Counted from the first letter of the stretch, positions 43,569 through 53,393 are shown. The stretch: 64,000 bases of DNA from Faecalimonas sp. (GCA_029264305.1 JARICA010000020.1:62001-126000), one strand, 5' to 3'. The notes: generated by a model from the sequence alone, not told the origin. Numbers and translations: made by a program.

Positions 43569-43610
43569 GAATAAGGTTAAGAAACTCTTCAGAAGCAGGA
43601 GGAAAAGAAA

Positions 43611-44330
43611 GTGCAAGAAGCAAGAGAAGCAATTCAGAATTATGATGATGTAGATAGTTGGAAGACAGTCATGTTTTTATATAATTCAGCTTTGAAAGAA
43701 GTTGGAACAAAACTAGAGATTTTAAATGATGAGTTTAAGCATGTGCATAGCTATAATCCAATTGAACATATTAAGACGAGGATTAAGACGCCAGAAAGCA
43801 TTGTAAAGAAATTGAAACGATACGGATATGAAGTTTCTATTGATAATATGATTCGCTATATCAATGATATAGCAGGAGTACGATTGATTTGTTCATTTAC
43901 CTCGGATATCTATCGATTGGCATCTATGATAGGGAATCAGAGTGACTTAAAGGTACTTACTATTAAAGATTACATTAAGAATCCAAAAGAAAGCGGATAT
44001 AAAAGTTATCACATGCTTGTTTCTGTACCGATATTTTTATCTGATAGTGTAGTGAATACAAAAGTAGAGATACAGATTAGAACAATAGCAATGGATTTTT
44101 GGGCAAGTTTAGAACATAAGATTTATTACAAGTTTGAAGGGAATGCACCAGAATATATTAGCAGAGAATTGAGGGACTGTGCGGATATGGTGTCTATGCT
44201 AGACGAGAAGATGTTATCATTAAATAATGCAATAGTATCTTGTCAGGGACAAGAAATAATAGAAGATATACAAGAAGAAGTCGCGGAAGTGACTAAGCAG
44301 GAGCCAGTCAAACTTGGCTTTACTGATTAG
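43611..44330 (+). CDS. Small alarmone synthetase (RelQ/YjbM-like)
   Basis: This 239-residue protein has only the RelA/SpoT synthetase domain and no HD, TGS or ACT domains. It makes (p)ppGpp from ATP and GDP or GTP. HIKTRIKTPESIVKKLKRYG, NDIAGVRLICSFTSDIYRLA and SGYKSYHMLVSVPI are the catalytic segments, and EIQIRTIAMDFWASLEHKIY is the conserved end of the domain. It starts at GTG with AGGAGG 6 nt before. A YitT gene follows 20 nt later. Confidence 0.93.
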   Translation: MQEAREAIQNYDDVDSWKTVMFLYNSALKEVGTKLEILNDEFKHVHSYNPIEHIKTRIKTPESIVKKLKRYGYEVSIDNMIRYINDIAGVRLICSFTSDIYRLASMIGNQSDLKVLTIKDYIKNPKESGYKSYHMLVSVPIFLSDSVVNTKVEIQIRTIAMDFWASLEHKIYYKFEGNAPEYISRELRDCADMVSMLDEKMLSLNNAIVSCQGQEIIEDIQEEVAEVTKQEPVKLGFTD

Positions 44331-44350
44331 AGATATACAGGGGGAAAACA

Positions 44351-45226
44351 ATGGAGAATGAGAAAAGAAAACGAGGAATACAACAGTTAATCTATACGAT
44401 TTTAGGAGGTTTCCTGTTTGCATTTGGTGTTAATTTAATTATTATGCCAATGAATCTATATAATGGTGGATTCATGGGAGTTGCACAGTTATTGCGTACA
44501 TTTGTAGTTAATGTACTTCATATTAATTTGGGTAGTTTTGACTTAGCGGGGATTATTTATTATTTAATTAATATTCCATTAATGTATTTGGCATGGAAGG
44601 ATATTGGTAAAGGATTTTTTGTACGAACGATTATATCCGTTACATTGCAAAGTGCATTTTTGACATTGATTCCAATTCCGAAGGAACCAATTATTTCAGA
44701 TATGCTTACGGCATGTATTATTGGTGGACTTATTTCTGGCTGTGGTACTGGGATGTTGCTTCGAGGAGGAAGTTCTGGCGGTGGTCAGGATATTCTTGGT
44801 GTGATTTGTGCAAAAAAATATCCAGGATTCAGTGTGGGTAAGATCGGGATGTTGATGAATATTGGTGTGTATGGTATTTGTCTATTACTATTTGATGTAG
44901 AGATTGTAATATATTCACTTATTTATACTACGGTGCTATCCTTTACTATTGATCGCATTCATATCCAGAATATTAATACAAATGTAATGATTTTTACAAA
45001 ACAAGCAGGAGTTGCCAAAGCGATTATGGAAGAGACCGGAAGAGGTGTGACGAATTGGAAAGGTGTTGGAGCATATACGAATGAGGATACAGAGATTTTA
45101 TCTGTTGTTATTTCTAAATATGAGGTAAACCAAATAAAAAGGATTGTGCAAAGAATAGATGCCAATGCGTTTATGATATTTAATGAAGGCTCTTATGTAA
45201 TAGGGAATTTTGAAAAACGACTCTAG
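44351..45226 (+). CDS. YitT family membrane protein
   Basis: This 291-residue protein has five or six helices and a cytoplasmic DUF2179 domain (about 215-291, TKQAGVAKAIMEETGRGVTN and then VVISKYEVNQIKRIV). The N-terminal part has FAFGVNLIIMPMNLYNGGFM, and GGSSGGGQDILGVICAKK is the most conserved segment. The function of the family is not settled. It is 20 nt after the alarmone synthetase gene and ends at a terminator. Confidence 0.9.
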   Translation: MENEKRKRGIQQLIYTILGGFLFAFGVNLIIMPMNLYNGGFMGVAQLLRTFVVNVLHINLGSFDLAGIIYYLINIPLMYLAWKDIGKGFFVRTIISVTLQSAFLTLIPIPKEPIISDMLTACIIGGLISGCGTGMLLRGGSSGGGQDILGVICAKKYPGFSVGKIGMLMNIGVYGICLLLFDVEIVIYSLIYTTVLSFTIDRIHIQNINTNVMIFTKQAGVAKAIMEETGRGVTNWKGVGAYTNEDTEILSVVISKYEVNQIKRIVQRIDANAFMIFNEGSYVIGNFEKRL

Positions 45227-45276
45227 AAAAAAGGATTTAAACAGTATTGATGTAGATACGGTTTAGATCCTTTTTT
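45227..45276 (+). terminator. Terminator after the YitT gene
   Basis: AAAAAAGGATTTAAAC pairs with GTTTAGATCCTTTTTT, with GTAT/ATAC inside, and the T-run closes it. Confidence 0.85.
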
Positions 45277-45300
45277 ATTTATGATAAAAAACTCTTTCAT

Positions 45301-45355
45301 TTTACATAGATTTAACATAGAACAGATTTTGGATTTAACATAACTTAGATATTAT
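45301..45355 (+). promoter_or_regulatory. Pho box and promoter of the pst operon
   Basis: Direct repeats of TTTAACA type lie at 45301 (TTTACATAGA), 45311 (TTTAACATAGA) and 45334 (TTTAACATAAC), so the spacing is about 10-11 and twice 11 nt. TATTAT at 45350-45355 is a fitting -10. The pattern equals the PhoP/PhoB-type Pho box of TTAACA repeats. The downstream phoP-phoR genes would then be autoregulated. Confidence 0.7.
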
Positions 45356-45399
45356 ATAACCTGTGAAGAAGATATTCAAAATCAAAGGAGAGAAAGAAA

Positions 45400-46305
45400 A
45401 TGAAATTGAAAAAAATATTAGCAATTGCAGCAGTAGCAACAATGACAATCGTATCTGTTGTAGGATGCGGAAACAGTGGTGAGAAAAAAGGCGCAGAAAA
45501 TAAAACGGAAGGTTGGGATACAGCAAATGATATCGCAGTTGTATCAAGAGAAGATGGTTCAGGAACAAGAGGAGCCTTTATCGAATTATTTGGAATAGAA
45601 GAAAAAGATTCTAGTGGAGAAAAAGTAGATCACACAACAGAAGAAGCAAGCATTACAAATAGTACATCGGTTATGATGTCTACTGTAGAAGGAAATGAAT
45701 ATGCAATTGGATACGTTTCTCTTGGTTCTTTAAATGATACAATTAAATCGGTGAAAATCGATGGAGCAGAAGCAACAGCAGAAAATATTAAATCTGGTAA
45801 ATATAAAATTTCAAGACCATTTAATATTGTAACAAAAGATAAAGTAAGTGATGTTGCACAGGACTTTATCAATTACATTATGAGTCCAGAAGGACAAAAG
45901 ATTGTAGAAGAAGCAGGATGTATTCCAGTGGATGATGTAAAAGAATATAAATCCAATGGTGCAACTGGTAAAGTGGTTATTGGAGGATCTTCATCAGTAT
46001 CACCAGCAATGGAAAAATTAAAAGAAGCATATGTAGCATTAAATCCAAAAGTAGAAGTTGAAATTCAAACAAGTGATTCAACAACAGGCGTAACATCAGC
46101 AATTGATGGTGTTTTTGATATTGGTATGGCATCAAGAGAATTAAAAGAGAGTGAACTTTCAAAAGGTGTTAAATCTACAGTAATCGCATTAGATGGTATT
46201 GCAGTAATTGTAAACAATAATAGTGAAGTAAAAGAACTAACAAGCGAACAAGTAAAAGATATTTTTACAGGTAAAGTAACAGCTTGGGATGAGGTCGTAA
46301 AATAA
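45400..46305 (+). CDS. pstS: Phosphate-binding protein PstS, circularly permuted
   Basis: This 301-residue lipoprotein (lipobox VVGCGN near 21-26) binds phosphate for the Pst transporter. The family segments are all present but in swapped order. SREDGSGTRGAF, normally in the second half, is at residue 49, followed by YAIGYVSLGSLNDTI, SRPFNIVTKD and SPEGQKIVEEAGCIP. GGSSSVSPAMEKLKEAY, normally at the N-terminus, starts near 193, and the protein ends LTSEQVKDIFTGKVTAWDEV, a point usually in the middle. So it is a circular permutation at the inter-domain crossover. It is first in the pst operon. A standard order elsewhere is known from PstS families; I have not compared databases. Confidence 0.9.
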   Translation: MKLKKILAIAAVATMTIVSVVGCGNSGEKKGAENKTEGWDTANDIAVVSREDGSGTRGAFIELFGIEEKDSSGEKVDHTTEEASITNSTSVMMSTVEGNEYAIGYVSLGSLNDTIKSVKIDGAEATAENIKSGKYKISRPFNIVTKDKVSDVAQDFINYIMSPEGQKIVEEAGCIPVDDVKEYKSNGATGKVVIGGSSSVSPAMEKLKEAYVALNPKVEVEIQTSDSTTGVTSAIDGVFDIGMASRELKESELSKGVKSTVIALDGIAVIVNNNSEVKELTSEQVKDIFTGKVTAWDEVVK

Positions 46306-46306
46306 A

Positions 46307-47197
46307 ATGAAAAAAGCATGGAAAGAAAAGTTCATGCGGGGAGTGTTCTTCACTGCTGCCTGTGCCTCGGTGCTGGCAGTAGCTCTCATTTGTATTTTTT
46401 TATTTGCAAATGGGGTTCCTGCAATGAAAGAAATTGGATTTGCTGATTTCCTTTTAGGAGAAAAATGGAAACCAGGAAATAATATTTATGGAATTTTTCC
46501 GATGATTATTGGAAGTATTTATGTAACGGTTGGTGCAATTATCATAGGAGTACCAATCGGTATTTTAACATCTGTATTTATGGCGAAATATTGTCCGAAG
46601 AAAATGTATCCATTTTTAAAAGGAGCAACAGAATTATTGGCTGGAATACCATCTGTTGTGTATGGTTTTTTTGGATTAGTTGTAATTGTTCCGATGATAC
46701 ATGAAATATGTTTGGATTTGAGAAGAGCTGGTATATTGGAGCGAGCTGGAGACGGGAAAAGTATTCTTACAGCATCAATTTTATTGGGGATGATGATTTT
46801 ACCAACAATTATTGGAGTAACAGAATCAGCTATTCGTGCTGTCCCAGAGCAATATTATGAAGGTGCATTGGCTCTTGGTGCAACCCATGAGAGAAGTATT
46901 TTTAGAGTGATTTTACCTGCAGCAAAATCAGGGATTTTAGCAGGGGTTATTCTTGGTATTGGACGTGCCATAGGAGAAACAATGGCAGTTATTATGGTGG
47001 CGGGAAATCAGCCAAGATTGCCAGAAGAGATTACACAAGGGGTCAGAACATTAACAGCAAATATCGTAATGGAAATGGGATATGCCACAGATTTACATCG
47101 AGAAGCTTTAATTGCAACAGCGGTTGTTTTATTCGTATTTATTTTGTTGATTAATTTATGTGTATCTATGTTAAATAGGAGGTCAAGAAATGTCTAA
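46307..47197 (+). CDS. pstC: Phosphate ABC transporter permease PstC
   Basis: PstC is one of the two membrane subunits of the phosphate importer. The 296 residues have six helices. FGLVVIVPMIH and ELLAGIPSVVYGFFGL are typical, and the cytoplasmic EAA loop is EGALALGATHERSIFRVILP. It begins 1 nt after the pstS stop and overlaps pstA by 8 nt. Confidence 0.95.
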   Translation: MKKAWKEKFMRGVFFTAACASVLAVALICIFLFANGVPAMKEIGFADFLLGEKWKPGNNIYGIFPMIIGSIYVTVGAIIIGVPIGILTSVFMAKYCPKKMYPFLKGATELLAGIPSVVYGFFGLVVIVPMIHEICLDLRRAGILERAGDGKSILTASILLGMMILPTIIGVTESAIRAVPEQYYEGALALGATHERSIFRVILPAAKSGILAGVILGIGRAIGETMAVIMVAGNQPRLPEEITQGVRTLTANIVMEMGYATDLHREALIATAVVLFVFILLINLCVSMLNRRSRNV

Positions 47198-48053
47198 ATG
47201 GAAAAATAAATTACATGCATACTTAAAAACACCAGCCTCCTTTATTGCGATGATTTTGGTTATGCTATCGGCATTCATTACATTCACGATATTATTGTTT
47301 TTGATTGCCTACATTTTGGTTAAAGGCATTCCACATTTAACAGCGGATTTATTTGCAATGAAGTATACGAGTGAAAATAGTTCCCTTATGCCTGCACTCA
47401 TCAATACGTTGTTCATGACAGCTTTTTCTCTTATTATAGCTGTGCCATTAGGAATTTTTTCTGCTATTTTTTTAGTGGAATATTCTGGAAAAGGAAATAA
47501 ATTTGTGGATATTATTCGTATTACGACAGAAACATTGTCAGGAATTCCATCTATTGTATATGGATTGTTTGGTATGTTGTTTTTTGTATCTACACTAAAA
47601 TTAGGGTATTCTCTCTTATCAGGTGCGTTTACTTTATCCATTATGATTTTACCATTGATTATGAGGACAACGGAAGAAGCGTTAAAATCTGTACCTGATA
47701 CGTATAGAGAAGGAAGCTTTGGATTAGGTGCAGGAAAATTAAGAACAGTATTTCGTGTTGTTCTTCCAAGTGCTGTTCCGGGAATTTTAGCAGGGGTGAT
47801 TCTTGCTGTAGGAAGAATTGTAGGAGAGACTGCTGCCTTAATATATACAGCTGGTACAGTACCAGAAGTTGCAGCAAATCCCATGAATTCAGGAAGAACC
47901 TTGGCAGTACATATGTATAATTTGTCAAATGAGGGATTATTTATGGATAAAGCATATGCAACGGCAGTTGTTCTACTTGTTATGGTAGTTGGAATCAATT
48001 GGTTGTCAGGATTTATAGCAAAGAAGATTACGAAAGGAAAAACGAATGAGTAA
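47190..48053 (+). CDS. pstA: Phosphate ABC transporter permease PstA
   Basis: PstA pairs with PstC to form the channel. The 287 residues have six helices, with [36 protein letters not shown] and the EAA loop [31 protein letters not shown] is a later PstA segment. It overlaps pstC and pstB by 8 nt each, so translation is coupled along the operon. Confidence 0.95.
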   Translation: MSKWKNKLHAYLKTPASFIAMILVMLSAFITFTILLFLIAYILVKGIPHLTADLFAMKYTSENSSLMPALINTLFMTAFSLIIAVPLGIFSAIFLVEYSGKGNKFVDIIRITTETLSGIPSIVYGLFGMLFFVSTLKLGYSLLSGAFTLSIMILPLIMRTTEEALKSVPDTYREGSFGLGAGKLRTVFRVVLPSAVPGILAGVILAVGRIVGETAALIYTAGTVPEVAANPMNSGRTLAVHMYNLSNEGLFMDKAYATAVVLLVMVVGINWLSGFIAKKITKGKTNE

Positions 48054-48795
48054 AATAAGTATTCAAAACTTAGACTTGCATTATGGAGAGTTTAAAGCAT
48101 TAAAAAATGTGAGTTTAGAAATAGAGGAAAAAAAGATTACAGCATTTATTGGACCAAGTGGTTGCGGAAAATCTACTTTATTAAAATCATTAAACCGTAT
48201 GAATGATTTGGTAGAAGGATGTAAAATTCATGGGAAAATTTTGCTAGATGGAGAAGATATTTATGGGAAAATGGATGTGAATCTACTTCGAAAAAGAGTA
48301 GGTATGGTATTTCAAAAGCCGAATCCATTTCCAATGAGCATTTATGACAATATTGCCTTTGGACCAAGAACACATGGTATTCGTTCCAAATCAAAATTAG
48401 ATGATATTGTGGAAAAATCGCTTCGCGATGCAGCTATATGGGAAGAAACAAAAGATCGATTGAAAAAAAGTGCTTTAGGAATGTCAGGAGGGCAACAACA
48501 AAGACTTTGCATTGCAAGAGCATTGGCAGTACAGCCGGAAGTGCTTTTAATGGATGAACCAACATCAGCACTTGATCCGATTTCTACGTCAAAGATTGAA
48601 GACCTTGCGATAGAATTGAAAAAAGATTATACTATTGTCATGGTTACCCACAACATGCAACAAGCAGTACGCGTGTCGGATAATACGGCATTTTTCCTTC
48701 TTGGTGAGGTAGTAGAATATAATGATACAGAAAAATTGTTTTCTATACCGTCTGATAAACGGACGGAAGATTATATTACAGGGAGGTTTGGTTAA
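48046..48795 (+). CDS. pstB: Phosphate ABC transporter ATP-binding protein PstB
   Basis: PstB supplies ATP hydrolysis for phosphate import. The 249 residues have Walker [20 protein letters not shown], the last part being a PstB hallmark, and [20 protein letters not shown] as Q-loop. The signature [17 protein letters not shown] and Walker [15 protein letters not shown] complete it. It overlaps pstA and precedes phoU by 2 nt. Confidence 0.97.
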   Translation: MSKISIQNLDLHYGEFKALKNVSLEIEEKKITAFIGPSGCGKSTLLKSLNRMNDLVEGCKIHGKILLDGEDIYGKMDVNLLRKRVGMVFQKPNPFPMSIYDNIAFGPRTHGIRSKSKLDDIVEKSLRDAAIWEETKDRLKKSALGMSGGQQQRLCIARALAVQPEVLLMDEPTSALDPISTSKIEDLAIELKKDYTIVMVTHNMQQAVRVSDNTAFFLLGEVVEYNDTEKLFSIPSDKRTEDYITGRFG

Positions 48796-48797
48796 AG

Positions 48798-49451
48798 ATG
48801 AGAAACAAATTCGATATGCAGCTTGATAACATGAACAAGATGCTTGTGGAAATGGGAGAACTTTGTGAAAAGGCAATTGCAAATGCAACAAAAGCAGTAG
48901 CGGATGGAAATCTTGAAATGGCTAAAATTGTTATCGGAGAAGATGAAGAAATAGACCAGATGGAGAAAGATATCGAAAGATTATGCTTGAAATTGCTTTT
49001 GCAGCAACAGCCAGTTGCGAAAGACTTAAGACAAATTTCAGCAGCACTTAAGATGATTACAGACATGGAACGTATTGGAGATCAAGCATCCGATATAGCT
49101 GAGATTCTGTTATCTGCCAGGGAAAGCAAGGCGTCTACATTGCCATATTTGACAGATATGGCTACAGCAACTAGTAAGATGGTAACAAAGAGTGTACAGG
49201 CGTTTGTTGAAAAAGATTTGGAACTCACAAGGAAAGTCATCGCTTCTGATGATAAGGTGGATACACTGTTTGATCAGGTGAAAGAAAGGCTGATTTCATT
49301 TTTAGCGACAACAGAAAATCAGGGTGAAAGAGCAATCGATATGTTAATGATTGCAAAATATTTGGAACGTATTGGTGATCATGCCACAAATATTGCAGAA
49401 TGGGTTGAATTTTCAATTACTGGTGTACATAGAGAGCAGAGAGAACACTAG
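48798..49451 (+). CDS. phoU: Phosphate transport regulator PhoU
   Basis: PhoU links transporter state to the sensor kinase and limits phosphate uptake. The 217 residues form two three-helix bundles with repeated E(A)-rich motifs, for example EDEEIDQMEKDIERLCLKLL, LKMITDMERIGDQASDIAEI and MIAKYLERIGDHATNIAEWV, the last two binding metal. It is placed between pstB and phoP, the typical order. Confidence 0.95.
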   Translation: MRNKFDMQLDNMNKMLVEMGELCEKAIANATKAVADGNLEMAKIVIGEDEEIDQMEKDIERLCLKLLLQQQPVAKDLRQISAALKMITDMERIGDQASDIAEILLSARESKASTLPYLTDMATATSKMVTKSVQAFVEKDLELTRKVIASDDKVDTLFDQVKERLISFLATTENQGERAIDMLMIAKYLERIGDHATNIAEWVEFSITGVHREQREH

Positions 49452-49468
49452 AAGATAAGGAGAATGGA

Positions 49469-50149
49469 ATGATATATTGTGTAGAGGACGATAGTAACAT
49501 TCGGGAACTTGTTGTATATACATTAGAATCGACAGGCTTTAAAGCACGTGGATTTGAAGAAGGAAAGGCATTTATGGAAGCTTTGGCGTTTGAAACGCCA
49601 GAGCTTGTTTTGCTTGATATTATGCTTCCGGGTGAAGATGGAATAGAAATTTTAAAGAAATTGAGAAAAACTGCAAGAACAAAGGATATTCCTGTTATCA
49701 TGCTAACTGCGAAGGGGTCCGAATATGATAAAGTAATTGGTTTAGATACAGGTGCAGATGATTATATTACAAAGCCGTTTGGAATGATGGAGTTAGTTTC
49801 GAGAATTAAAGCGGTTCTTAGAAGGTCAATCCGAAATAAGGAAGAAACAACGTATCGTATAGAAAATATTCTTATTGATGTGGAAAAGCATAAGGTGAAA
49901 GTGGATGGAAAAACAATTGTATTGACGTTAAAAGAATTTGAATTATTGGAACTATTAATGAAAAATCGATATATTGTTTTATCTAGAGATAGATTGTTAG
50001 AGGAAATTTGGGGATATGATTTCAGTGGAGAAACAAGGACTGTAGATGTACATGTGCGTACGCTACGTCAGAAACTTGGTGATGCAGGGGAATTAATTGA
50101 AACAGTAAGAGGTGTAGGCTATAGAATTGGAGGAGACAATGAAGAGTAG
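49469..50149 (+). CDS. phoP: Phosphate-response regulator PhoP/PhoB
   Basis: This 226-residue OmpR-type response regulator has its phospho-acceptor Asp50 in LVLLDIMLPGEDG, the conserved Thr/Lys in VIMLTAKGSE and a C-terminal winged helix (KEFELLELLMKNRYIVLSRD, TVDVHVRTLRQKLG). It should bind the Pho box upstream of pstS. It overlaps phoR by 11 nt. The alternative name phoB is equally fitting. Confidence 0.93.
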   Translation: MIYCVEDDSNIRELVVYTLESTGFKARGFEEGKAFMEALAFETPELVLLDIMLPGEDGIEILKKLRKTARTKDIPVIMLTAKGSEYDKVIGLDTGADDYITKPFGMMELVSRIKAVLRRSIRNKEETTYRIENILIDVEKHKVKVDGKTIVLTLKEFELLELLMKNRYIVLSRDRLLEEIWGYDFSGETRTVDVHVRTLRQKLGDAGELIETVRGVGYRIGGDNEE

Positions 50150-51452
50150 AATACAAAGAAGTATGGTATTTATTCTTTTTATTACACTTTTAACAACATA
50201 TGCACTGTTGGCTTTAGTGGTGTATCAACAATCTTTTTTCAATTTGGAAAGTGAGGTAGAACAAGAAGCAGATTATATGAAAGCTGCCATTGATATTTCT
50301 GGAGAACAATATTTAGAAACAATGGATGAGGTGCGTCAGAAAGCAAGGGTAACTGTTGTACAACCGAGCGGTCAAGTATTATATGATTCAGGATTAGGAC
50401 AGGAACGGTTAGAGAATCATCGAGAACGAAAAGAAATAAAAGAAGCATTGCAAAAGGGAAAGGGCAGTGATGTTAGAAAATCGGATACAACAAAAGAGCG
50501 TTCGATATATTATGCAATACAGTTAAAAAATGGAAACGTACTTCGTGTGGCAAGGACTGTGGATAATGTATGGCCGATGTTATTAAATGTACTTCCGTAT
50601 ATGATTGGTATAGGGATTGTGATGATCGGAATTGCTATTCTCTTAGCAAGATGGCAAACAGGTAAATTAATTCGTCCTATAAATGAATTGGATTTGGAAG
50701 AACCTTTAGAAAATGAAGTGTATGAAGAATTACAACCTCTGTTGGAAGGATTAGATAGAAGGAATAAAGAAAAAGAAGCAGTTGCACAAATGAGAAAAGA
50801 ATTTTCGGCAAATGTTTCACATGAATTAAAGACACCGTTGACATCCATATCAGGTTATGCAGAAATTATGAAAAGTGGATTGGTTAAACCGGAGGACATG
50901 CAGAATTTTTCAGAACGAATTTACAATGAAGCAAGTCGCCTGATTACGCTTGTTGAAGATATTATTCAGTTATCAAAACTTGATGAACAAAAGGTGGAGT
51001 TAGAAAAAGAAGATGTAGATTTATTTATGCTATGTTGTGAAGTGTGTAGTCGTTTATCTTTGCAGGCAGAAAAGAAAAAGGTGAAAATAGAAGTTACAGG
51101 AGAACCTGTTATCTATAGTGGCATACGACAGATTTTAAGTGAGATGATTTATAATCTTTGTGAAAATGGAATCAAGTATAATATAGAAGGTGGAACGTTA
51201 AGTGTTTGGGCAGGGAATACGTTGCAAGGGAAAAAGGTCATTATTCGAGATACAGGGATTGGAATTCCTAAAGAAGATCAAGAAAGAATTTTTGAACGTT
51301 TTTATCGTGTGGACAAAAGTCATTCTAAACAAAGCGGGGGAACAGGTCTTGGACTTTCTATTGTTAAACATGGAGCGATGTTACATCACGCAGATTTACG
51401 TGTGAAAAGCGAGGTGGGGAAAGGAACGACAATGGAAATTATTTTTTCATAA
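50139..51452 (+). CDS. phoR: Phosphate sensor histidine kinase PhoR
   Basis: This 437-residue kinase has two helices (about 9-30 and 150-170) around an extracytoplasmic domain of about 115 residues. The phosphorylated His228 is in FSANVSHELKTPLTSISGY, and the ATP-binding domain has NLCENGIKYNIEGG, DTGIGIPKEDQERIFERFYR and GGTGLGLSIVKHG. A TTG at 50127 is in frame, but GGAGGAG directly precedes the ATG at 50139. It lies after phoP and ends the operon. Confidence 0.94.
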   Translation: MKSRIQRSMVFILFITLLTTYALLALVVYQQSFFNLESEVEQEADYMKAAIDISGEQYLETMDEVRQKARVTVVQPSGQVLYDSGLGQERLENHRERKEIKEALQKGKGSDVRKSDTTKERSIYYAIQLKNGNVLRVARTVDNVWPMLLNVLPYMIGIGIVMIGIAILLARWQTGKLIRPINELDLEEPLENEVYEELQPLLEGLDRRNKEKEAVAQMRKEFSANVSHELKTPLTSISGYAEIMKSGLVKPEDMQNFSERIYNEASRLITLVEDIIQLSKLDEQKVELEKEDVDLFMLCCEVCSRLSLQAEKKKVKIEVTGEPVIYSGIRQILSEMIYNLCENGIKYNIEGGTLSVWAGNTLQGKKVIIRDTGIGIPKEDQERIFERFYRVDKSHSKQSGGTGLGLSIVKHGAMLHHADLRVKSEVGKGTTMEIIFS

Positions 51453-51475
51453 TATGAGAATATAGAAATAATAGT

Positions 51476-51515
51476 AAAGACGGTATCGTCCAGTGTATTG
51501 AACGATACCGTCTTT
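51476..51515. terminator. Bidirectional terminator after phoR
   Basis: AAAGACGGTATCGT (51476-51489) pairs exactly with ACGATACCGTCTTT (51502-51515). The next gene is on the opposite strand, so it can stop both. Confidence 0.92.
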
Positions 51516-51518
51516 GTT

Positions 51519-51680
51519 TTATTCTTCAACTACAAATACATCTTTTCCTAATCCACAGATTGGGCATACCCAATCATCAGGAATATCTTCAAAAGCTGTA
51601 CCTGGTGCAATTCCTCCATCTGGATCGCCAAGTTCTGGATCATATACATAACCACATGGTTCACATAAATATTTCTTCAT
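51519..51680 (-). CDS. Rubredoxin
   Basis: Rubredoxin is a small iron protein that carries single electrons in anaerobes, often to peroxide- or oxygen-scavenging enzymes. The 53 residues have both CxxC loops: [20 protein letters not shown] near the start and [13 protein letters not shown] near the end. [14 protein letters not shown] is typical. AGGAGGT lies 10 nt before the ATG on the minus strand. It is a single-gene unit, converging on phoR. Confidence 0.96.
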   Translation of the reverse strand: MKKYLCEPCGYVYDPELGDPDGGIAPGTAFEDIPDDWVCPICGLGKDVFVVEE

Positions 51681-51926
51681 TGATTTTACCTCCTAAAAAT
51701 ATTTTATATGCATATAGTAACATACTTTTAACGAAAATCATACAATTATTTTTAACCTTATAATGTATAAAAAGTAGGTCGATGTAGAGAAAAAAATAGG
51801 AAAAATAACGAAAGTTAAATTTGGTGTTCAAAAAATATATACAAAAATGTCGAAAAATGTTATATTATGTAAAGAAATTTAAAAGTTGTTATGTTGAGAT
51901 ACTATGTTTAATGAGAGGTGAAAAAC

Positions 51927-53375
51927 ATGAAAACAATGGATCAAAGATTGTGCAGAAAAGGAAAACACATTATAGGGAAGATAATAGCAGGAATAGAATT
52001 GGTGGTTTCTGCTATTTTTTTGAGTTTATTATGGAAATTCGGAGCATTTTCTACAGACTTGATGATTATTATAGCAATTATACTATTGGTATTGTTTGGA
52101 ATGTGCTTTGGAATGCAATTTGGTAAGAAAAAAATGGCGATCGTAGGAATTGTATTTAGTTTACTATTTTCAAGCATATTTGGTTTTGCGAGTTACTATA
52201 TTTGGAAGATGGATGCAGCCATCGAGAAAGTTGGCGGAGCAAAATATAAGACAGATAATATGGTTGCTGTTGTAAGAAAGGGAGATAAAGCAGAATCACT
52301 CTTAGAAGCGAAAACGTATAAGTTCGGTTGTCAAACAGAACTAGACCAAGAAAACACAGAAAAGATGCGCAAGAAGATCGATGAATTACTTGGACAAAAG
52401 ATCGATGCGAAAGAATATGCTAGTATGGAAGAAATGGCAGAAGCATTGTTAGATGGAGAAATCGATGTGGCAATTTATAACGAAGCATTTAATGGCATTC
52501 TAGGGGATAAAGTAAAGGGGTATGAGTCTAAAATCCGGGTGTTATATCAATATGGAATAGATACACAATTAGAAGAGCCAGAGAAGTTATCGGTAAAAGA
52601 GCCATTTAATGTATATCTTAGTGGGATTGATGTGTATGGTCCTATATCGACAAATAGTAGAAGTGATGTAAATATTATTATGACGGTGAATCCACAGACA
52701 AAGCAAATTTTATTAACAACAACACCAAGAGATTACTATGTGGAAATTCCAGGTATCTCCAAGGGACGAAAAGATAAATTAACCCATGCAGGAATATATG
52801 GTGTAGATAAGTCTATGGCAACATTGGAACAAATCTATGGGATTGATTTGAATTACTATGCAAGGGTGAACTTCACTTCCTTGATTAAAATAGTAGATTT
52901 GCTCGATGGAGTTGATGTAAATTCTGATTATGATTTTTCAGTTAGGGAATATAAGTTTGATAAAGGGATGAATCATTTGAATGGCGAACAGGCGTTAGCC
53001 TTTGCGAGAGAGCGTCATAGTTTTAAGGAAGGGGATAACCAGAGAGGGAAAAATCAGGAAGCGATTATTACAGCCATTATTAAAAAGGTAATGTCTCCAG
53101 TTATTTTGAAAGATACAACACGATTGTTAAATAGTGTTGCGGATAGTGTGGAAACGAATATGACAAAGGATGAAATTATGACTTTAGTGCGTATGCAATT
53201 GAAAACTGGTTCGGAATGGAAGGTTACCTCGGTAAATGCTGTTGGAAAGGGAAGTAAACAAGCATGTTATTCTTCAGGAAGACAGTTACTTTATGTTATG
53301 TATCCGAATCAAGAATCTGTTTCTGCTATACAACAAAAAATGAAAAGTGTACTTGCAGGAGAAGTATTAGAGTAG
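51927..53375 (+). CDS. LytR-CpsA-Psr family phosphotransferase
   Basis: LCP enzymes attach teichoic acids or capsule to peptidoglycan from lipid carriers. The 482 residues have three N-terminal helices (to about 95), an accessory DNA_PPF-like region at about 100-215, and the LCP domain. That domain has SRSDVNIIMTVNPQTKQILL, TTTPRDYYVEIPG, LTHAGIYGVDKSMATLEQIY and LNGEQALAFARERHSFKEGD, with the conserved Arg and Asp. A GTG at 51918 lies inside the AGAGGTG ribosome site, so the ATG at 51927 is the start. It begins the polysaccharide locus. Confidence 0.92.
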   Translation: MKTMDQRLCRKGKHIIGKIIAGIELVVSAIFLSLLWKFGAFSTDLMIIIAIILLVLFGMCFGMQFGKKKMAIVGIVFSLLFSSIFGFASYYIWKMDAAIEKVGGAKYKTDNMVAVVRKGDKAESLLEAKTYKFGCQTELDQENTEKMRKKIDELLGQKIDAKEYASMEEMAEALLDGEIDVAIYNEAFNGILGDKVKGYESKIRVLYQYGIDTQLEEPEKLSVKEPFNVYLSGIDVYGPISTNSRSDVNIIMTVNPQTKQILLTTTPRDYYVEIPGISKGRKDKLTHAGIYGVDKSMATLEQIYGIDLNYYARVNFTSLIKIVDLLDGVDVNSDYDFSVREYKFDKGMNHLNGEQALAFARERHSFKEGDNQRGKNQEAIITAIIKKVMSPVILKDTTRLLNSVADSVETNMTKDEIMTLVRMQLKTGSEWKVTSVNAVGKGSKQACYSSGRQLLYVMYPNQESVSAIQQKMKSVLAGEVLE

Positions 53376-53393
53376 AGAGAATGGAGTGGATGA

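Noticed and set aside
47309..47998. Minus-strand ORF (229 aa) opposite pstA
   Set aside because: It is antisense to a clear PstA with the EAA loop and has no family signal of its own.
51821..52126. Plus-strand ORF (101 aa) overlapping the LCP gene start
   Set aside because: It overlaps the ribosome site and start of the LCP gene out of frame and has no family signal.
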